From Aureliella helgolandensis (GTDB lineage: Bacteria; Planctomycetota; Planctomycetia; Pirellulales; Pirellulaceae): 64,000 bases of DNA. The stretch's first letter is position 1. Every line of letters begins with the position of its first letter. Below are positions 1 through 9,054 of this stretch, one piece after another. The translations under genes and the position numbers were made by a program. The notes beneath the pieces were generated by a model. That model ran no database searches and was not told the DNA's origin. It saw only the letters and a program-made list of their open reading frames with translations. The stretch lies in the NCBI RefSeq assembly GCF_007752135.1, contig NZ_CP036298.1:248001-312000 (forward strand), in the 5' to 3' direction.

Positions 1-590
1 ATGGTGATTAGGAAAGCCCATAGAGCGATCGTCGATTTGGTGCATCCGAGCACAATCATCAGTGCGCCCTGAAATAGAAACAGCCAGCCGCCGATTCGAT
101 GGGTCTTCTTCCACGATTGATGGCTAGACAGTGTCCAGGGAGTGCGAATGCCTACGAACCCGTTGGGCCGGAGCTTGCCCATGATCCTACCGAGCAGAAT
201 GAATAAGCCGCCTACCGCCAATCCCACCAGTAGGCCAACGTCGACGTTGAATCCAAACGCAGCCAATTGCGTAACAGCATAGATCGCGACAAGAAACAAC
301 AAGGTGAGTAGTCGAACGAAGCCATAGGTTTCATCGAACGATGGGTGGTTCGCTTTACTCGGATCCAACTTGGGTAAAACGAGTAGTAGCAGGTGGAGGC
401 CTAGGGCGATGAGCGGCAGTAGGAGTAGTCCTTCAATTCGTCCGCCATATCGGTCGACTTTCCCTGCAAGATTCCAGTGGACTGGCATCGAATCGGGAGC
501 TGCTTGCCAGGCTGCGGAAGCGTATAGAAACATGGAGGCGATGATGGCCAGCATCCAAGATTCGCGTTTCCAGTGAATTCGAAATGTCAT
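1..590 (-). CDS. SdpI/DUF1648-family integral membrane protein (3' end off the window)
   Basis: The reading frame starts at 590 (MTFRIHWKRE...) and is open to the left edge, so the C-terminus is missing. About 196 residues are visible. The first third has a membrane segment followed by a P-x-S-M-P-V-H-W-N-x-x-G-x-x-D-R-Y-G stretch. This is the signature of the DUF1648 domain (proline and the HWN/G-x-x-D-x-Y-G core) found at the N-terminus of SdpI-like proteins. At least three more hydrophobic segments follow, and a conserved-looking 'VGIRTPWTLS' loop, which SdpI proteins carry before their last helices. In Bacillus SdpI gives immunity to a toxin and is made with an ArsR repressor, SdpR. No such repressor lies upstream here, so only family membership is claimed, not immunity. 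Confidence 0.8.
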   Translation of the reverse strand, partial: MTFRIHWKRESWMLAIIASMFLYASAAWQAAPDSMPVHWNLAGKVDRYGGRIEGLLLLPLIALGLHLLLLVLPKLDPSKANHPSFDETYGFVRLLTLLFLVAIYAVTQLAAFGFNVDVGLLVGLAVGGLFILLGRIMGKLRPNGFVGIRTPWTLSSHQSWKKTHRIGGWLFLFQGALMIVLGCTKSTIALWAFLIT

Positions 591-1077
591 GTTTCAGTCG
601 CTCACCTGTAACTAGGTAGATCGATAAGGGGTGCCGAAGTCTGTTCGCTGGTGAAGAATCCGTCTTGTAATTTATTTCGAGATTTCGCAGCAGTGAAATG
701 AAGGGGCACCTGTAGTGTATCGGATCGGGGCAGTGGTTCCGTGGCCGCGCGCCGGCGAGTGTTGGATGCCTTTCCTGGGACATCAGTGGCATTCCACTCC
801 CAAGGGTGAGTAGGGCAGCCTCGATACGCAAGCGGCACGGTATTGAGGAGGAGGGGCTAGTACTGCCGGCTTGGCCGCCGAAACGATTTAGAAACAAATC
901 TGTGTGCATATATGTCGGTGCGGTGAGCAAGAGTTTGATAAACTAGAGGCCCGCTTGTGCGTGCCTATATTTCTGTTCTGCGAGAACCCTTTCGGATTCT
1001 CCGTTGCTCGGGAAGCTCAGAGCACGCATTTCCCCCGCCTGTTGAAAAACATCCTTCCAGAAGATAGTGAGCCCTTG
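591..1077. other. Divergent intergenic region without a convincing gene
   Basis: This gap of nearly 490 bases separates the SdpI-like gene (minus strand) from the hydrolase (plus strand), so both promoters should lie here. Short reading frames on either strand have no recognisable domain, and they conflict with each other. An upstream in-frame extension of the hydrolase to 904 is possible, but it would place about 58 residues before a clear signal peptide, so I treat it as untranslated. Confidence 0.5.
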
Positions 1078-2355
1078 ATGATGCTCCAGCGATTACTTCT
1101 GACGACATTGTTCGTCTTCTTTCTGACCGATTCCGTGGTTCAAGCTGAGGGTGGCCTGAGCGAGGAAACGCCGGGCGTCTGGCCGATCGAGCGTTTGAAG
1201 TCGGAAATTCCCAGCTATCGAATCGAAGATCCCACGGCGAAGATCCAGTCGTTGATCTACGAGGGAGAGAGGGTGGACGGCCAAGCGACGGAGGTCTTTG
1301 CCTTTTATGCATCGCCCAAGACTTTGGGGATAAGTACCAGTGATGAAAAATTCCCTGGCATCGTACTGCTCCATGGAGGTGGCGGAACGGCCTTCGCCGA
1401 TTGGGCTTGGATGTGGGCCAATCGTGGATACGCTGCGATAGCCATGGATCTTGGCGGTCGTCGACCTCCCAGCCCTCAATTCGATGATGCTGGAAACCTA
1501 GAGCCATACGCGGGGCACAGCAAAGCCACTCGAATTAAGCTGCAGAAAGGTGGCATTGCCGATGGCCATGCCGGAAAGTTTGACAGCATCGGTGGGAGAA
1601 TCGACAACGATTGGCCCTACCATGCTGTCGCCAATACGATGCGAGCTCACACTTTGATACGCAGTTTTCCGGAAGTGGATGCCGAGCGAACGGCGGTGAC
1701 AGGAATTAGCTGGGGAGGCTATACGACTTGCATAACTGCGTCGCTCGATGATCGATTCAAAGCTGCCGTTCCCGTGTACGGATGTGGATTCTTGCATGAA
1801 GGAGAATCGGTTCAAAAGCCTTCCATTGATCGGCTTGGCGATCGCCGGGATGCCTGGGTCGCCGCCTACGATCCAGGGAGTCACTTAGGGAAATGCACGG
1901 TGCCGATGCTGTGGGTCAACGGAACGCACGACATTGTCTATGTGCTTGATAGCTATGCCAAGTCTTATGTCAAAGTTCAGGGACCGCGCACGATTCGCAT
2001 CGAGCCGCGCATGAGTCACAGTCATGTGTCGGGCTGGAATCCGCCTGAAATTCAGATCTTTATTGATTCCGTTTTGAAAGGGACAACCCCGCTGGCAACC
2101 GTTGGCCGCATGCACATCAGCGACAGTGGGACGGTGACGGTCCCCTTTCAATCCGAAACGAAAATCATCCGCTCCGCGTTGCTTTTCACCACAGATACGG
2201 GACTTCGGTCCGATCGGGAGTGGGAGACGGTCGAGGGAGAGGTTGGGGATGGGAAGGTTACTGTGGCGGGCTTGCCTCTCGAAGCCAATACCTGGCTAGT
2301 GACGCTTGTCGACGAACGAGGCGCCCTGGTCTCTACGGAAGTAGGATTTCGTTGA
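1078..2355 (+). CDS. Secreted alpha/beta hydrolase (acetyl-xylan-esterase / prolyl-oligopeptidase-like)
   Basis: A signal peptide starts at the MMLQRLLLTT methionines (1078/1081), which is why I prefer this start over the longer frame at 904. The hydrolase fold is clear. An oxyanion-hole H-G-G-G-G lies at about residue 99, and the nucleophile elbow G-I-S-W-G-G puts the catalytic serine near residue 211. The acid is in G-T-H-D (about Asp285) and the histidine in M-S-H-S-H (His314 or 316). The order and spacing fit the dienelactone-hydrolase/S9 branch of the superfamily, with an extra C-terminal beta-rich region of about 100 residues. Planctomycetes carry many such exported esterases for polysaccharide side chains. 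The substrate cannot be read from the sequence. A sialidase-like gene follows 37 bases downstream on the same strand, so the two may be co-transcribed. Confidence 0.82.
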   Translation: MMLQRLLLTTLFVFFLTDSVVQAEGGLSEETPGVWPIERLKSEIPSYRIEDPTAKIQSLIYEGERVDGQATEVFAFYASPKTLGISTSDEKFPGIVLLHGGGGTAFADWAWMWANRGYAAIAMDLGGRRPPSPQFDDAGNLEPYAGHSKATRIKLQKGGIADGHAGKFDSIGGRIDNDWPYHAVANTMRAHTLIRSFPEVDAERTAVTGISWGGYTTCITASLDDRFKAAVPVYGCGFLHEGESVQKPSIDRLGDRRDAWVAAYDPGSHLGKCTVPMLWVNGTHDIVYVLDSYAKSYVKVQGPRTIRIEPRMSHSHVSGWNPPEIQIFIDSVLKGTTPLATVGRMHISDSGTVTVPFQSETKIIRSALLFTTDTGLRSDREWETVEGEVGDGKVTVAGLPLEANTWLVTLVDERGALVSTEVGFR

Positions 2356-2392
2356 ACCACTTGTCCTGGCAACACCAACCCAATTAAGCAGC

Positions 2393-3514
2393 ATGAACAT
2401 CTCAGCATTACTCCCCTGCATTCCATTACTGCTGATTGTGGCCGGGGCAATCCGCGCCCAAGAGGCCGAGGTTTGGCTGGATTCCCGCGTCTCCCCACTG
2501 CCCACGGAGATGCTGGGGCCTTTCGTGCATGTTTCCGACGGCCAGGTGTTGGCCATCAGTGGTAATGCCACTTTCCTTAGCGAAGATGGAGGGCATTCTT
2601 GGTCTGAGCCGCGGCCGCTGGACGGCGCAACTGAGAAAAATATCAAGGTTAGTAATGAACGCGCTATGATCCGAACTGCAGACGGCACGATCATCGCTGC
2701 TTTTATGAATCTGAATGAGCGCAACTGGACTTGGAGTGATGCCATTCATGACGCGCCGCATGCCAGTCTACCGACTTGGGTGATGCGCAGTGAGGATGAT
2801 GGAGAGACGTGGGGGCATGTAACGAAGTTGCACGATGAATGGTCTGGCGCAGTGCGCGACATGATTCAGACGAAGGAGGGCCGCATTATCTTCACCGCGA
2901 TGAAGATGCAGCACGATCCCGGGCGGCACGCTGTGTTGACCTATTCATCCACCGACGATGGCAAAACCTGGAAGGCAAGCAACCTGATCGACCTTGGCGG
3001 ACAAGGCCATCATGGCGGAGTAACCGAGCCCACCTTGACGGAATTGCCTGATGGCCGATTGTGGATGTTGATTCGGACGAATTGGGGCGAGTTCTGGTCG
3101 GCCTATTCTCACGATGGCGGCCGCTTTTGGCGCGTTATTCAACCTTCAGGAATCGCTGCCAGCAGTTCGCCCGGACTGTTGCAACGCCTGCAAAGTGGGC
3201 GCTTGCTTTTGGTTTGGAACCGACCGTTTCCTGAGGGACAATCCGAATGGGAGATGAGCGGCGGAGACGGATTGTGGTCAGATACGCCCGTGAGCAATTA
3301 TCGAGAGGAACTGTCGTTGGCGTTGTCGGACGATGATGGCACAACTTGGTCGGAACCGATCGTAGTTGCGCGGTGTACGCTTCCGGCCGCTTCCAAAAAG
3401 AGGCGGTGGCTGGCGTATCCCTACCTCTTCGAATACCAGCCAGGCGAACTTTGGCTGACAACGATGCAGGGGAATGTGCGCGTTCGATTGAACGAGAAAG
3501 ATTTGGTTAGATAA
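2393..3514 (+). CDS. Secreted sialidase/neuraminidase-family protein (BNR repeats)
   Basis: The 373-residue product has an N-terminal signal peptide (MNISALLPCI...) and at least five Asp-box (BNR) motifs of the form S-x-D-x-G-x-T-W: SEDGGHSW, SEDDGETW, STDDGKTW, SHDGGRFW and SDDDGTTW. The repeats mark blades of a six-bladed propeller as in exo-alpha-sialidases. This family in planctomycetes is often annotated as sialidase without biochemical proof, and related propellers act on other sugars. The gene directly follows a secreted esterase, which fits breakdown of sulfated or acylated polysaccharide. The stop at 3512-3514 is followed in the same frame by the remnant of an SGNH hydrolase. Confidence 0.82.
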   Translation: MNISALLPCIPLLLIVAGAIRAQEAEVWLDSRVSPLPTEMLGPFVHVSDGQVLAISGNATFLSEDGGHSWSEPRPLDGATEKNIKVSNERAMIRTADGTIIAAFMNLNERNWTWSDAIHDAPHASLPTWVMRSEDDGETWGHVTKLHDEWSGAVRDMIQTKEGRIIFTAMKMQHDPGRHAVLTYSSTDDGKTWKASNLIDLGGQGHHGGVTEPTLTELPDGRLWMLIRTNWGEFWSAYSHDGGRFWRVIQPSGIAASSSPGLLQRLQSGRLLLVWNRPFPEGQSEWEMSGGDGLWSDTPVSNYREELSLALSDDDGTTWSEPIVVARCTLPAASKKRRWLAYPYLFEYQPGELWLTTMQGNVRVRLNEKDLVR

Positions 3515-3760
3515 CGCGAGCTGGGGAGATCATACCGACGATGCCTCAACGTCCATCTCCGCGATTGTGCGGCAGCGGTTCGCCAGCTTGCCAAGGCGGA
3601 GGGTGTACCGTTGGTGGATGTCGATCACCTGTTTTAGGCGCGGGAAATCAGACTGGGCGAGCGGTCAGCAATCTCTTGCTCGATGGTGTGCATCCCAAAG
3701 AGTGGGGCCGCCAGTTGAACGCCGAGCGCTTGCTTGCCGAGTTGGAGCGATTTCGGGTTC
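3515..3760 (+). pseudogene. Remnant of an SGNH/GDSL hydrolase C-terminus, frameshifted
   Basis: Two adjacent pieces in different frames together match the end of an SGNH hydrolase. The first (frame of 3542) reads LNVHLRDCAAAVRQLAKAEG followed by VPLVDVDHLF and then a TAG at 3635-3637. The second (frame of 3541, around 3670-3760) reads NLLLDGVHPKEWGRQLNAE. The second holds the D-x-x-H of SGNH block V (Asp and His of the triad), and the first holds the usual 'A-V-x-x-x-A-x-x-x-G-V-P-x-V-D' helix-strand before it. A single-base shift plus a stop separates them, and no block I G-D-S-L part exists upstream, where the sialidase gene lies. This is a decayed fragment and not a functional gene, unless the shift is a sequencing error and the protein is a short domain. 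Confidence 0.6.
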
Positions 3761-4291
3761 ACGCTGCCATTGCAATCGAGCAAGGAGTGAGGCCTTTATC
3801 AGGTACATTACGAGGAAGTAAGGTCGGTCCCCCCCTGCCCTCTCGCCCCAGGGCGTTTCCCCCACCTTTGAACCGGTTTCTCTTAGTCGTTTGCACGCAG
3901 CTATTGTCAGTCAGCGAAACGGCACTCGTAATCCAAACACCCGCCCAAGTGTGCTGTTCTAGGGACCGAGCATGAGTAGGGTCGGTTGGTTTCGTGCAAT
4001 TAAATGCATGGGATTGTGGGAAAAGGATGCCGAGGCCCCTTTGGCAGAGTGCTGCTGGAGAGTGAAGGGAGTTGCGAGTCGGTTCACCACCACTCTGCGA
4101 AGTCGAAGTGGCAATCGTCACAGGGCTCGTGCGGCGAATCGTACTGCAAATGGAGAGGGATTGGGCTGGGGGGAGTAACGGACGGTCAAGGCGCGAAGTA
4201 CAATAGATCGCTTGAGCCGTGAATTGGAGGGATGAACCTCCCAGAGTGTGAGTGTCCCGCCTGTCTCGCCCCCTTCCTGACTAATCGCACT
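3761..4291. other. Intergenic gap, nothing recognisable
   Basis: About 530 bases lie between the SGNH remnant and the RND adaptor lipoprotein. Short frames on both strands show no domain or periodicity I recognise. A promoter for the efflux operon is expected near the right end, but I could not fix its boxes. Confidence 0.4.
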
Positions 4292-5521
4292 ATGAATACT
4301 CGATTTACCACATTTACGCTGTTGAGCGTTTTGGTTTTGGTGGGCTGCCCCGCGGCAAAATCCCCCCAGCCTGAATCCGCGGCGAAGTCCCTTGAAACGC
4401 TCGACGCAGAGGTGCTTACTCTTGAGTTGAGCCCATGGCCTCAAACGGTTCGCAGCCAAGGGAGTTTGTATGCCGACGAGCAATCGGTAGTGGGGGCAAA
4501 AGTGGCCGGTCGCGTTGCCAAGGTGCATGGCGATGTTGGGGATGTGTTGAACCTGGGAGACCCGCTGGTTACCCTCGATCAAGAAGATTTTCGCTTGCAG
4601 GTCCAAATCGCCGAGGCGCAGCTTTTGCAATCGCGGTCGTCGGTCGGATTGCTTGAAGGGGACCCGATCGAAAAATTGGATCCTGTCAACGCGCCACCCG
4701 TCCGGCAGGAGCGTGCGCTGTGGGAAGAGGCGCAAAGCAGTTTAAAGCGTTTTACTTCGGTCACCAGTTCGAATGCAATCTCGCAGCGGGAGATTGACAT
4801 CGCCGCTGCTGCAGAGCGAGTTGCCGAGGCACGTTATGCTGCGGCCGTCAACGGTGTTCGCGAGAAAATTGCCTTGATCCAGGTGAATCAAGTTCAGTTG
4901 GCTGTCGCGCGAGAGAGATTCAAGGACACCGTCATTAGCAGCCCCATGGATGGATTTGTCCTGAACCGCCTCGTAGCTCCAGGAACCTACGTGTCGGTTG
5001 GCCAGTCGGTGGCGACAATCGTACGCACCAATCCCCTCCGCTTCCGCGGCACGGTCCCTGAACGCTACTCGCAATCGATAGCCATCGGGCAGAGTGTAAC
5101 TCTGAAGATTGAATCGCTGGCGGAACCTCGCGAAGCGAAGATTTCGCGGGTTAGTCCGGCGCTGGATCAACAGAGCCGAGCACTCACATTCGAAGCCTTG
5201 CTCGACAACACCGAACACACGCTGCGCGCCGGTCTGTTCGCCGAAGCGGATGTCGAGACCAATCCCGACGCGGTAGCACTGGTTGTGCCTGCGTCGGCAA
5301 TTACTGAGTTTGCGGGAGCGACCAAGGCCTGGAAAATCGTCGATGGAGTGACGGTAGAGCAAGAGGTGCAAATCGGTTCGCGACGAGGTACCTTTTGGGA
5401 AGTCGTGCGAGGACTGTCGCCCGGCGACGCAATTCTGCTGGACGCCGAGCAGGGCCGCATTGCAAAAATCGATCCTGCGAGAATTTCTAACGCGGCAGTT
5501 TCCACCGCCGTTGCTCCTTAA
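4292..5521 (+). CDS. RND efflux periplasmic adaptor lipoprotein (HlyD/MFP family)
   Basis: The start at 4292 (MNTRFTTFTL...) gives a lipoprotein signal with a lipobox L-V-G-C (Cys19). The longer frame from 4232 would bury it. The rest has the adaptor layout. A lipoyl half-motif ('GRVAKVHGDVGDVLNLGDPL') comes first, then a helical hairpin from about residue 95 to 200, then the second lipoyl half ('ISSPMDGFVLNRLVAPGTYV'). Beta-barrel and membrane-proximal domains end near residue 410. Such proteins bridge an inner-membrane RND pump to an outer-membrane channel. The pump gene follows directly. No outer-membrane factor is encoded nearby, so a channel from elsewhere would have to be used. Confidence 0.9.
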   Translation: MNTRFTTFTLLSVLVLVGCPAAKSPQPESAAKSLETLDAEVLTLELSPWPQTVRSQGSLYADEQSVVGAKVAGRVAKVHGDVGDVLNLGDPLVTLDQEDFRLQVQIAEAQLLQSRSSVGLLEGDPIEKLDPVNAPPVRQERALWEEAQSSLKRFTSVTSSNAISQREIDIAAAAERVAEARYAAAVNGVREKIALIQVNQVQLAVARERFKDTVISSPMDGFVLNRLVAPGTYVSVGQSVATIVRTNPLRFRGTVPERYSQSIAIGQSVTLKIESLAEPREAKISRVSPALDQQSRALTFEALLDNTEHTLRAGLFAEADVETNPDAVALVVPASAITEFAGATKAWKIVDGVTVEQEVQIGSRRGTFWEVVRGLSPGDAILLDAEQGRIAKIDPARISNAAVSTAVAP

Positions 5522-5571
5522 AATCACCGATTGGATGCCTACCCCGATTCCTCTCCTGGAAGTGTTGCATT

Positions 5572-8500
5572 GTGTATTGGCTTGCCGAGGTTTGTGTAAA
5601 GCGTCCGGTTTTTGCGTTGATGCTCATCACGGCGCTGGTGGTGGCTGGCGTCGTCGCCTTTCCACAACTGGGCGTGGATCGCTTTCCGAACCTTGATTTA
5701 CCGCAGATTTACATCCGCACGACCTACGTGGGAGCGGCGGCAGAAGAAGTCGAATCGGAAGTCAGCTCGGTTCTAGAAGACGCGGTCGCTACGGTCGCTG
5801 GGATTGACGAATTGCGTTCGATCTCAGCGGATGGTCGCTCGTTCGTGATTATTACGGTGCAATTGGATCGTGACATTGACTCTGCGATCCAAGATGTTCG
5901 CGATGCGGTCGCCAGTATTTTAAATCGCTTGCCCTCCGGCATCGATCCGCCGATCATTCAGAAGCAGGACTTGGATTCTTCGCCCATTCTGACACTTGCC
6001 GTCTCCGGCCCTCGCTCGCCTCGCGAGTTGTATGTGTTGGCGGATCGCTACGTGAAAAATGTGATTGAGTCGGCGCGAGGTGTAGGGCAGGTGCAGATCG
6101 CGGGAGCGGCAGATCGTGCGATCCAAGTTGACATTGATGCCAACCGCTTAGCCGCCTACGGGATCTCGATTCTGCAAGTTCGCGATGCCTTAGCAAGGCA
6201 AAATGCAGAAGTGCCCGGAGGACGGATGGATGAAGGGCAGCGCGAACGTTCCGTGCGGACACTGGGACGCATTGCTGAATCGAGTGGTTTTTCGGACTTG
6301 GTTGTCGCCACGGTTGGCGATACGGCGATTCGTCTCGGCGATCTTGGGCAGGCGGCTGACGCGACCAAAGAGGTGCGGACGCTCGCACGGCTCAACGGGA
6401 CACCCGCCGTGGTCTTGCAAGTCCAGCGACAGAGTGGTCAGAACACGGTTGCTGTGATTGAGGGAGTCAAGGCGGCGCTGCCCAGGTGTGACGCGTTATT
6501 GCCAGCAGATGTGCATGTTGAGATTATTCAGGATCAATCGCGGTATATCGTCGAAGCCTTGCATGAAATTGAGCGGCATTTGGTCTCGGGAAGCATTCTG
6601 GCTTGCCTGACGGTGTTGCTGTTCATGCGATCGTGGCGTTCCACGATCATCGCATCCGTCGCCATCCCTGCCTCAATCATTGCCACCTTTGCCTTCATGA
6701 AGTGGTTCGGGTTTACTCTGAATAATGTCACCATGCTGGCACTAGTGCTAATGGTCGGAGTCGTTATTGACGATGCGATCGTGGTGCTGGAGAACGTGTT
6801 TCGCTGTATCGAAGAGTTGGGGATGGAGCCAGCGGAAGCTGCCGTCAAAGGGACGAAAGAAATAGGGCTGGCGGTGCTGGCGACCACGCTCTCGCTGGTG
6901 ATTGTCTTCCTACCCGTCTCCTTTCTTTCTAGTGTGACAGGACGTTTGCTATTTGAGTTTGGAATCACAGCGACCGTTGCCATCTTGATCTCGATGTTGA
7001 TTAGCTTCTCGCTAACCCCCATGATGTGTAGCAAGCTACTGCGACCGGCCCCCAAGAGCGAGGCTGTATCCGCCCCCAGTTCTCGGCGTGGTTTGTACGG
7101 TTTAGTCGAAAGTTCCTATCTCAGGTTGCTCGCCGTTGCGCTGCGTTTCCGCTGGGCCGTCTTGGTATTGGTGGTCTTGGTGATCGCATCGAATTATCCG
7201 CTGAGCCAGTGGGTGCGCCGAGACTACGTTCCGCTGAATGTCGATGAATCGGAATTCGAAATCCGAGCTGAGGCAAGGCCCGGAGCTAGTATTCTGGCGA
7301 TGCGGGAGACGATCGATCGTGTCGAAGCCATTTTGAACAGCGTCGAAGGGATCGAAACGGTCTTAGCGTCGGTAGGGACAAGCGGCTATGGCGATGTGAA
7401 TCGCGCCCAAATTTATGTGCGATTGATGGATAGCAGCCTACGTACGTTTTCGTTGGGGCGATTGTGGGAAGGACTGCTCGCCGGCGACCCCCAAGCAGCA
7501 TTTCGCGATAATTTTAGTCAGCGCGACAAGATGGGAGAGGTCCGCAAGAAGCTTGGGAAGCTCGACGACGTGCGGATCTCCGTTCGCAATTTGACCTCCT
7601 TGCGGCAGGGAGCTCCGGTCGATATCGATTTTGCGATCACGGGGCCAGATGCTGAACAGTTGCTCGAGTTTAGTGAAAAGTTGCGCAAGAAGGCCGAGAC
7701 AATTCCAGGAATCGTGGATGTCTACTCTACGCTGCAGATCGATAACCCCGAGTTGCTGGTGTCGATCGATCGCGAGCGTGCAGCTGCGCTGGGCGTTGAA
7801 GTTCGCGAAATTGCGGAAACATTGCAGGTCGCTGTGGGCGGTGATGACCGTGTTTCGCGGTACCTAGATCGATCCGCGGGGGATGCCTATGACGTCGAAT
7901 TGCGTTTGATTGGGTTGGACCGTCACGATATCCCTTCGATCTCGCAGTTGTACGTTCGCACCAATCCAATTGCCAGGACCAACACTTCGGGGCAAGCGGC
8001 CTCAATGGCTTCAGAGCGCGGCGTACCATCGTTGACTAGGATCGATAATGTCGTCAATTTTGAAGTCAATACCGCAGCGTCGCGAATCGATCGACTCAGC
8101 CGTTCTCGCATGGTTGCGGTTCGCGCGAATGTGGCCGCCGGGTATGCACTGGGCGATCGGACCGAGGCGATGAAGCAAGCGGCGCAAGAGATTGGATTTC
8201 CGCCTGGGTTTAGTGGCGAGGCGCTCGGTGGTGGCCGGGAGTTGGAGCGTACGATCAGCGACTTTGGCTGGACCTTTCTCATGTCGTTTGTGTTTATGTA
8301 CATCGTTTTAGCAGCCCAGTACGAAAATTTGGTCTATCCGCTGATCATCTTGCTGTCCTTGCCACTGGCGGTTCCGTTCGGCTTGCTCAGTTTGTACTGG
8401 GGGGGGGAGACCCTAAATCTCTATTCTGCGCTTGGAATCCTGGTGCTGTTTGGCGTGGTCAAGAAGGCGGCGATCTTGCAGGTGGACCATACCAACGCCT

Positions 8501-8790
8501 TGCGTTCCCAGGGGCTTGAGCGGCACGTCGCGATTATGCAAGCCAATCGCGACCGCCTTCGACCGATTTTGATGACGACCCTTTCGTTTGTCGCCGGACT
8601 GTTGCCGTTGTTGATCGCAACGGGGCCCGGTGCCGAAGAACGCCGCTCGATCGCTGTGTTGGCAGCTGGTGGCCAGACTCTCTCACTCGTTCTGACCCTC
8701 ATTGCCATTCCCGTACTTTACACCTTCTTTGATGACTTCGCCGTGCTTGTAAAAAACCTTGTATCGCGTTGCATGCTTCCGCGCAAGTAA
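5572..8790 (+). CDS. RND-family efflux pump, inner-membrane permease (AcrB/MexB type)
   Basis: At 1072 residues this has the normal length of a hydrophobe/amphiphile-exporting RND pump. It starts at a GTG (5572), and the first helix follows at once (KRPVFALMLITALVV...). Two repeats of six transmembrane helices flank large periplasmic loops. The proton-relay aspartates are present in helix 4: V-V-I-D-D-A-I, Asp400 and Asp401, matching AcrB Asp407/408. The F-G-V-V-K-K-A-A stretch in the second half marks helix 10, with its lysine. It lies 50 bases behind the adaptor gene and forms one operon with it. Substrates (drugs, lipids or metals) cannot be told, but the double aspartate argues for the HAE1-like class over the heavy-metal class. 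Confidence 0.93.
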   Translation: MYWLAEVCVKRPVFALMLITALVVAGVVAFPQLGVDRFPNLDLPQIYIRTTYVGAAAEEVESEVSSVLEDAVATVAGIDELRSISADGRSFVIITVQLDRDIDSAIQDVRDAVASILNRLPSGIDPPIIQKQDLDSSPILTLAVSGPRSPRELYVLADRYVKNVIESARGVGQVQIAGAADRAIQVDIDANRLAAYGISILQVRDALARQNAEVPGGRMDEGQRERSVRTLGRIAESSGFSDLVVATVGDTAIRLGDLGQAADATKEVRTLARLNGTPAVVLQVQRQSGQNTVAVIEGVKAALPRCDALLPADVHVEIIQDQSRYIVEALHEIERHLVSGSILACLTVLLFMRSWRSTIIASVAIPASIIATFAFMKWFGFTLNNVTMLALVLMVGVVIDDAIVVLENVFRCIEELGMEPAEAAVKGTKEIGLAVLATTLSLVIVFLPVSFLSSVTGRLLFEFGITATVAILISMLISFSLTPMMCSKLLRPAPKSEAVSAPSSRRGLYGLVESSYLRLLAVALRFRWAVLVLVVLVIASNYPLSQWVRRDYVPLNVDESEFEIRAEARPGASILAMRETIDRVEAILNSVEGIETVLASVGTSGYGDVNRAQIYVRLMDSSLRTFSLGRLWEGLLAGDPQAAFRDNFSQRDKMGEVRKKLGKLDDVRISVRNLTSLRQGAPVDIDFAITGPDAEQLLEFSEKLRKKAETIPGIVDVYSTLQIDNPELLVSIDRERAAALGVEVREIAETLQVAVGGDDRVSRYLDRSAGDAYDVELRLIGLDRHDIPSISQLYVRTNPIARTNTSGQAASMASERGVPSLTRIDNVVNFEVNTAASRIDRLSRSRMVAVRANVAAGYALGDRTEAMKQAAQEIGFPPGFSGEALGGGRELERTISDFGWTFLMSFVFMYIVLAAQYENLVYPLIILLSLPLAVPFGLLSLYWGGETLNLYSALGILVLFGVVKKAAILQVDHTNALRSQGLERHVAIMQANRDRLRPILMTTLSFVAGLLPLLIATGPGAEERRSIAVLAAGGQTLSLVLTLIAIPVLYTFFDDFAVLVKNLVSRCMLPRK

Positions 8791-9054
8791 AGCCGCTCTC
8801 AACTCAATTCGGTTAAAGTTCATAAAAGTAGGCAACGTTCGACCTGAGGCTTCGATAACCCTTTCTGTACGGCTTGTTGGTTGAATCTCATTTACGGTTT
8901 CAACCCAAGCATCGGAGCGCGACTCACGCTTTTGCAGCAACGACGCTAGACTCGGCTTCACGGCGGGTTCCCGGATCCACCAGCCACCATAGGGCGGGGG
9001 CGCAAATCGACGAGTCGCGTAGCGCAAGTTCATTCTCTACAGGGAGCGAGTGTC

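Noticed and set aside
433-930. A 165-residue frame on the minus strand upstream of the SdpI-like gene
   Set aside because: It overlaps the SdpI-like coding region in another frame, is rich in Arg, Ser and Pro, and shows no domain.
904-1077. Longer N-terminus of the secreted hydrolase
   Set aside because: The frame is open, but the first 58 residues have no ribosome site and would put the signal peptide inside the protein.
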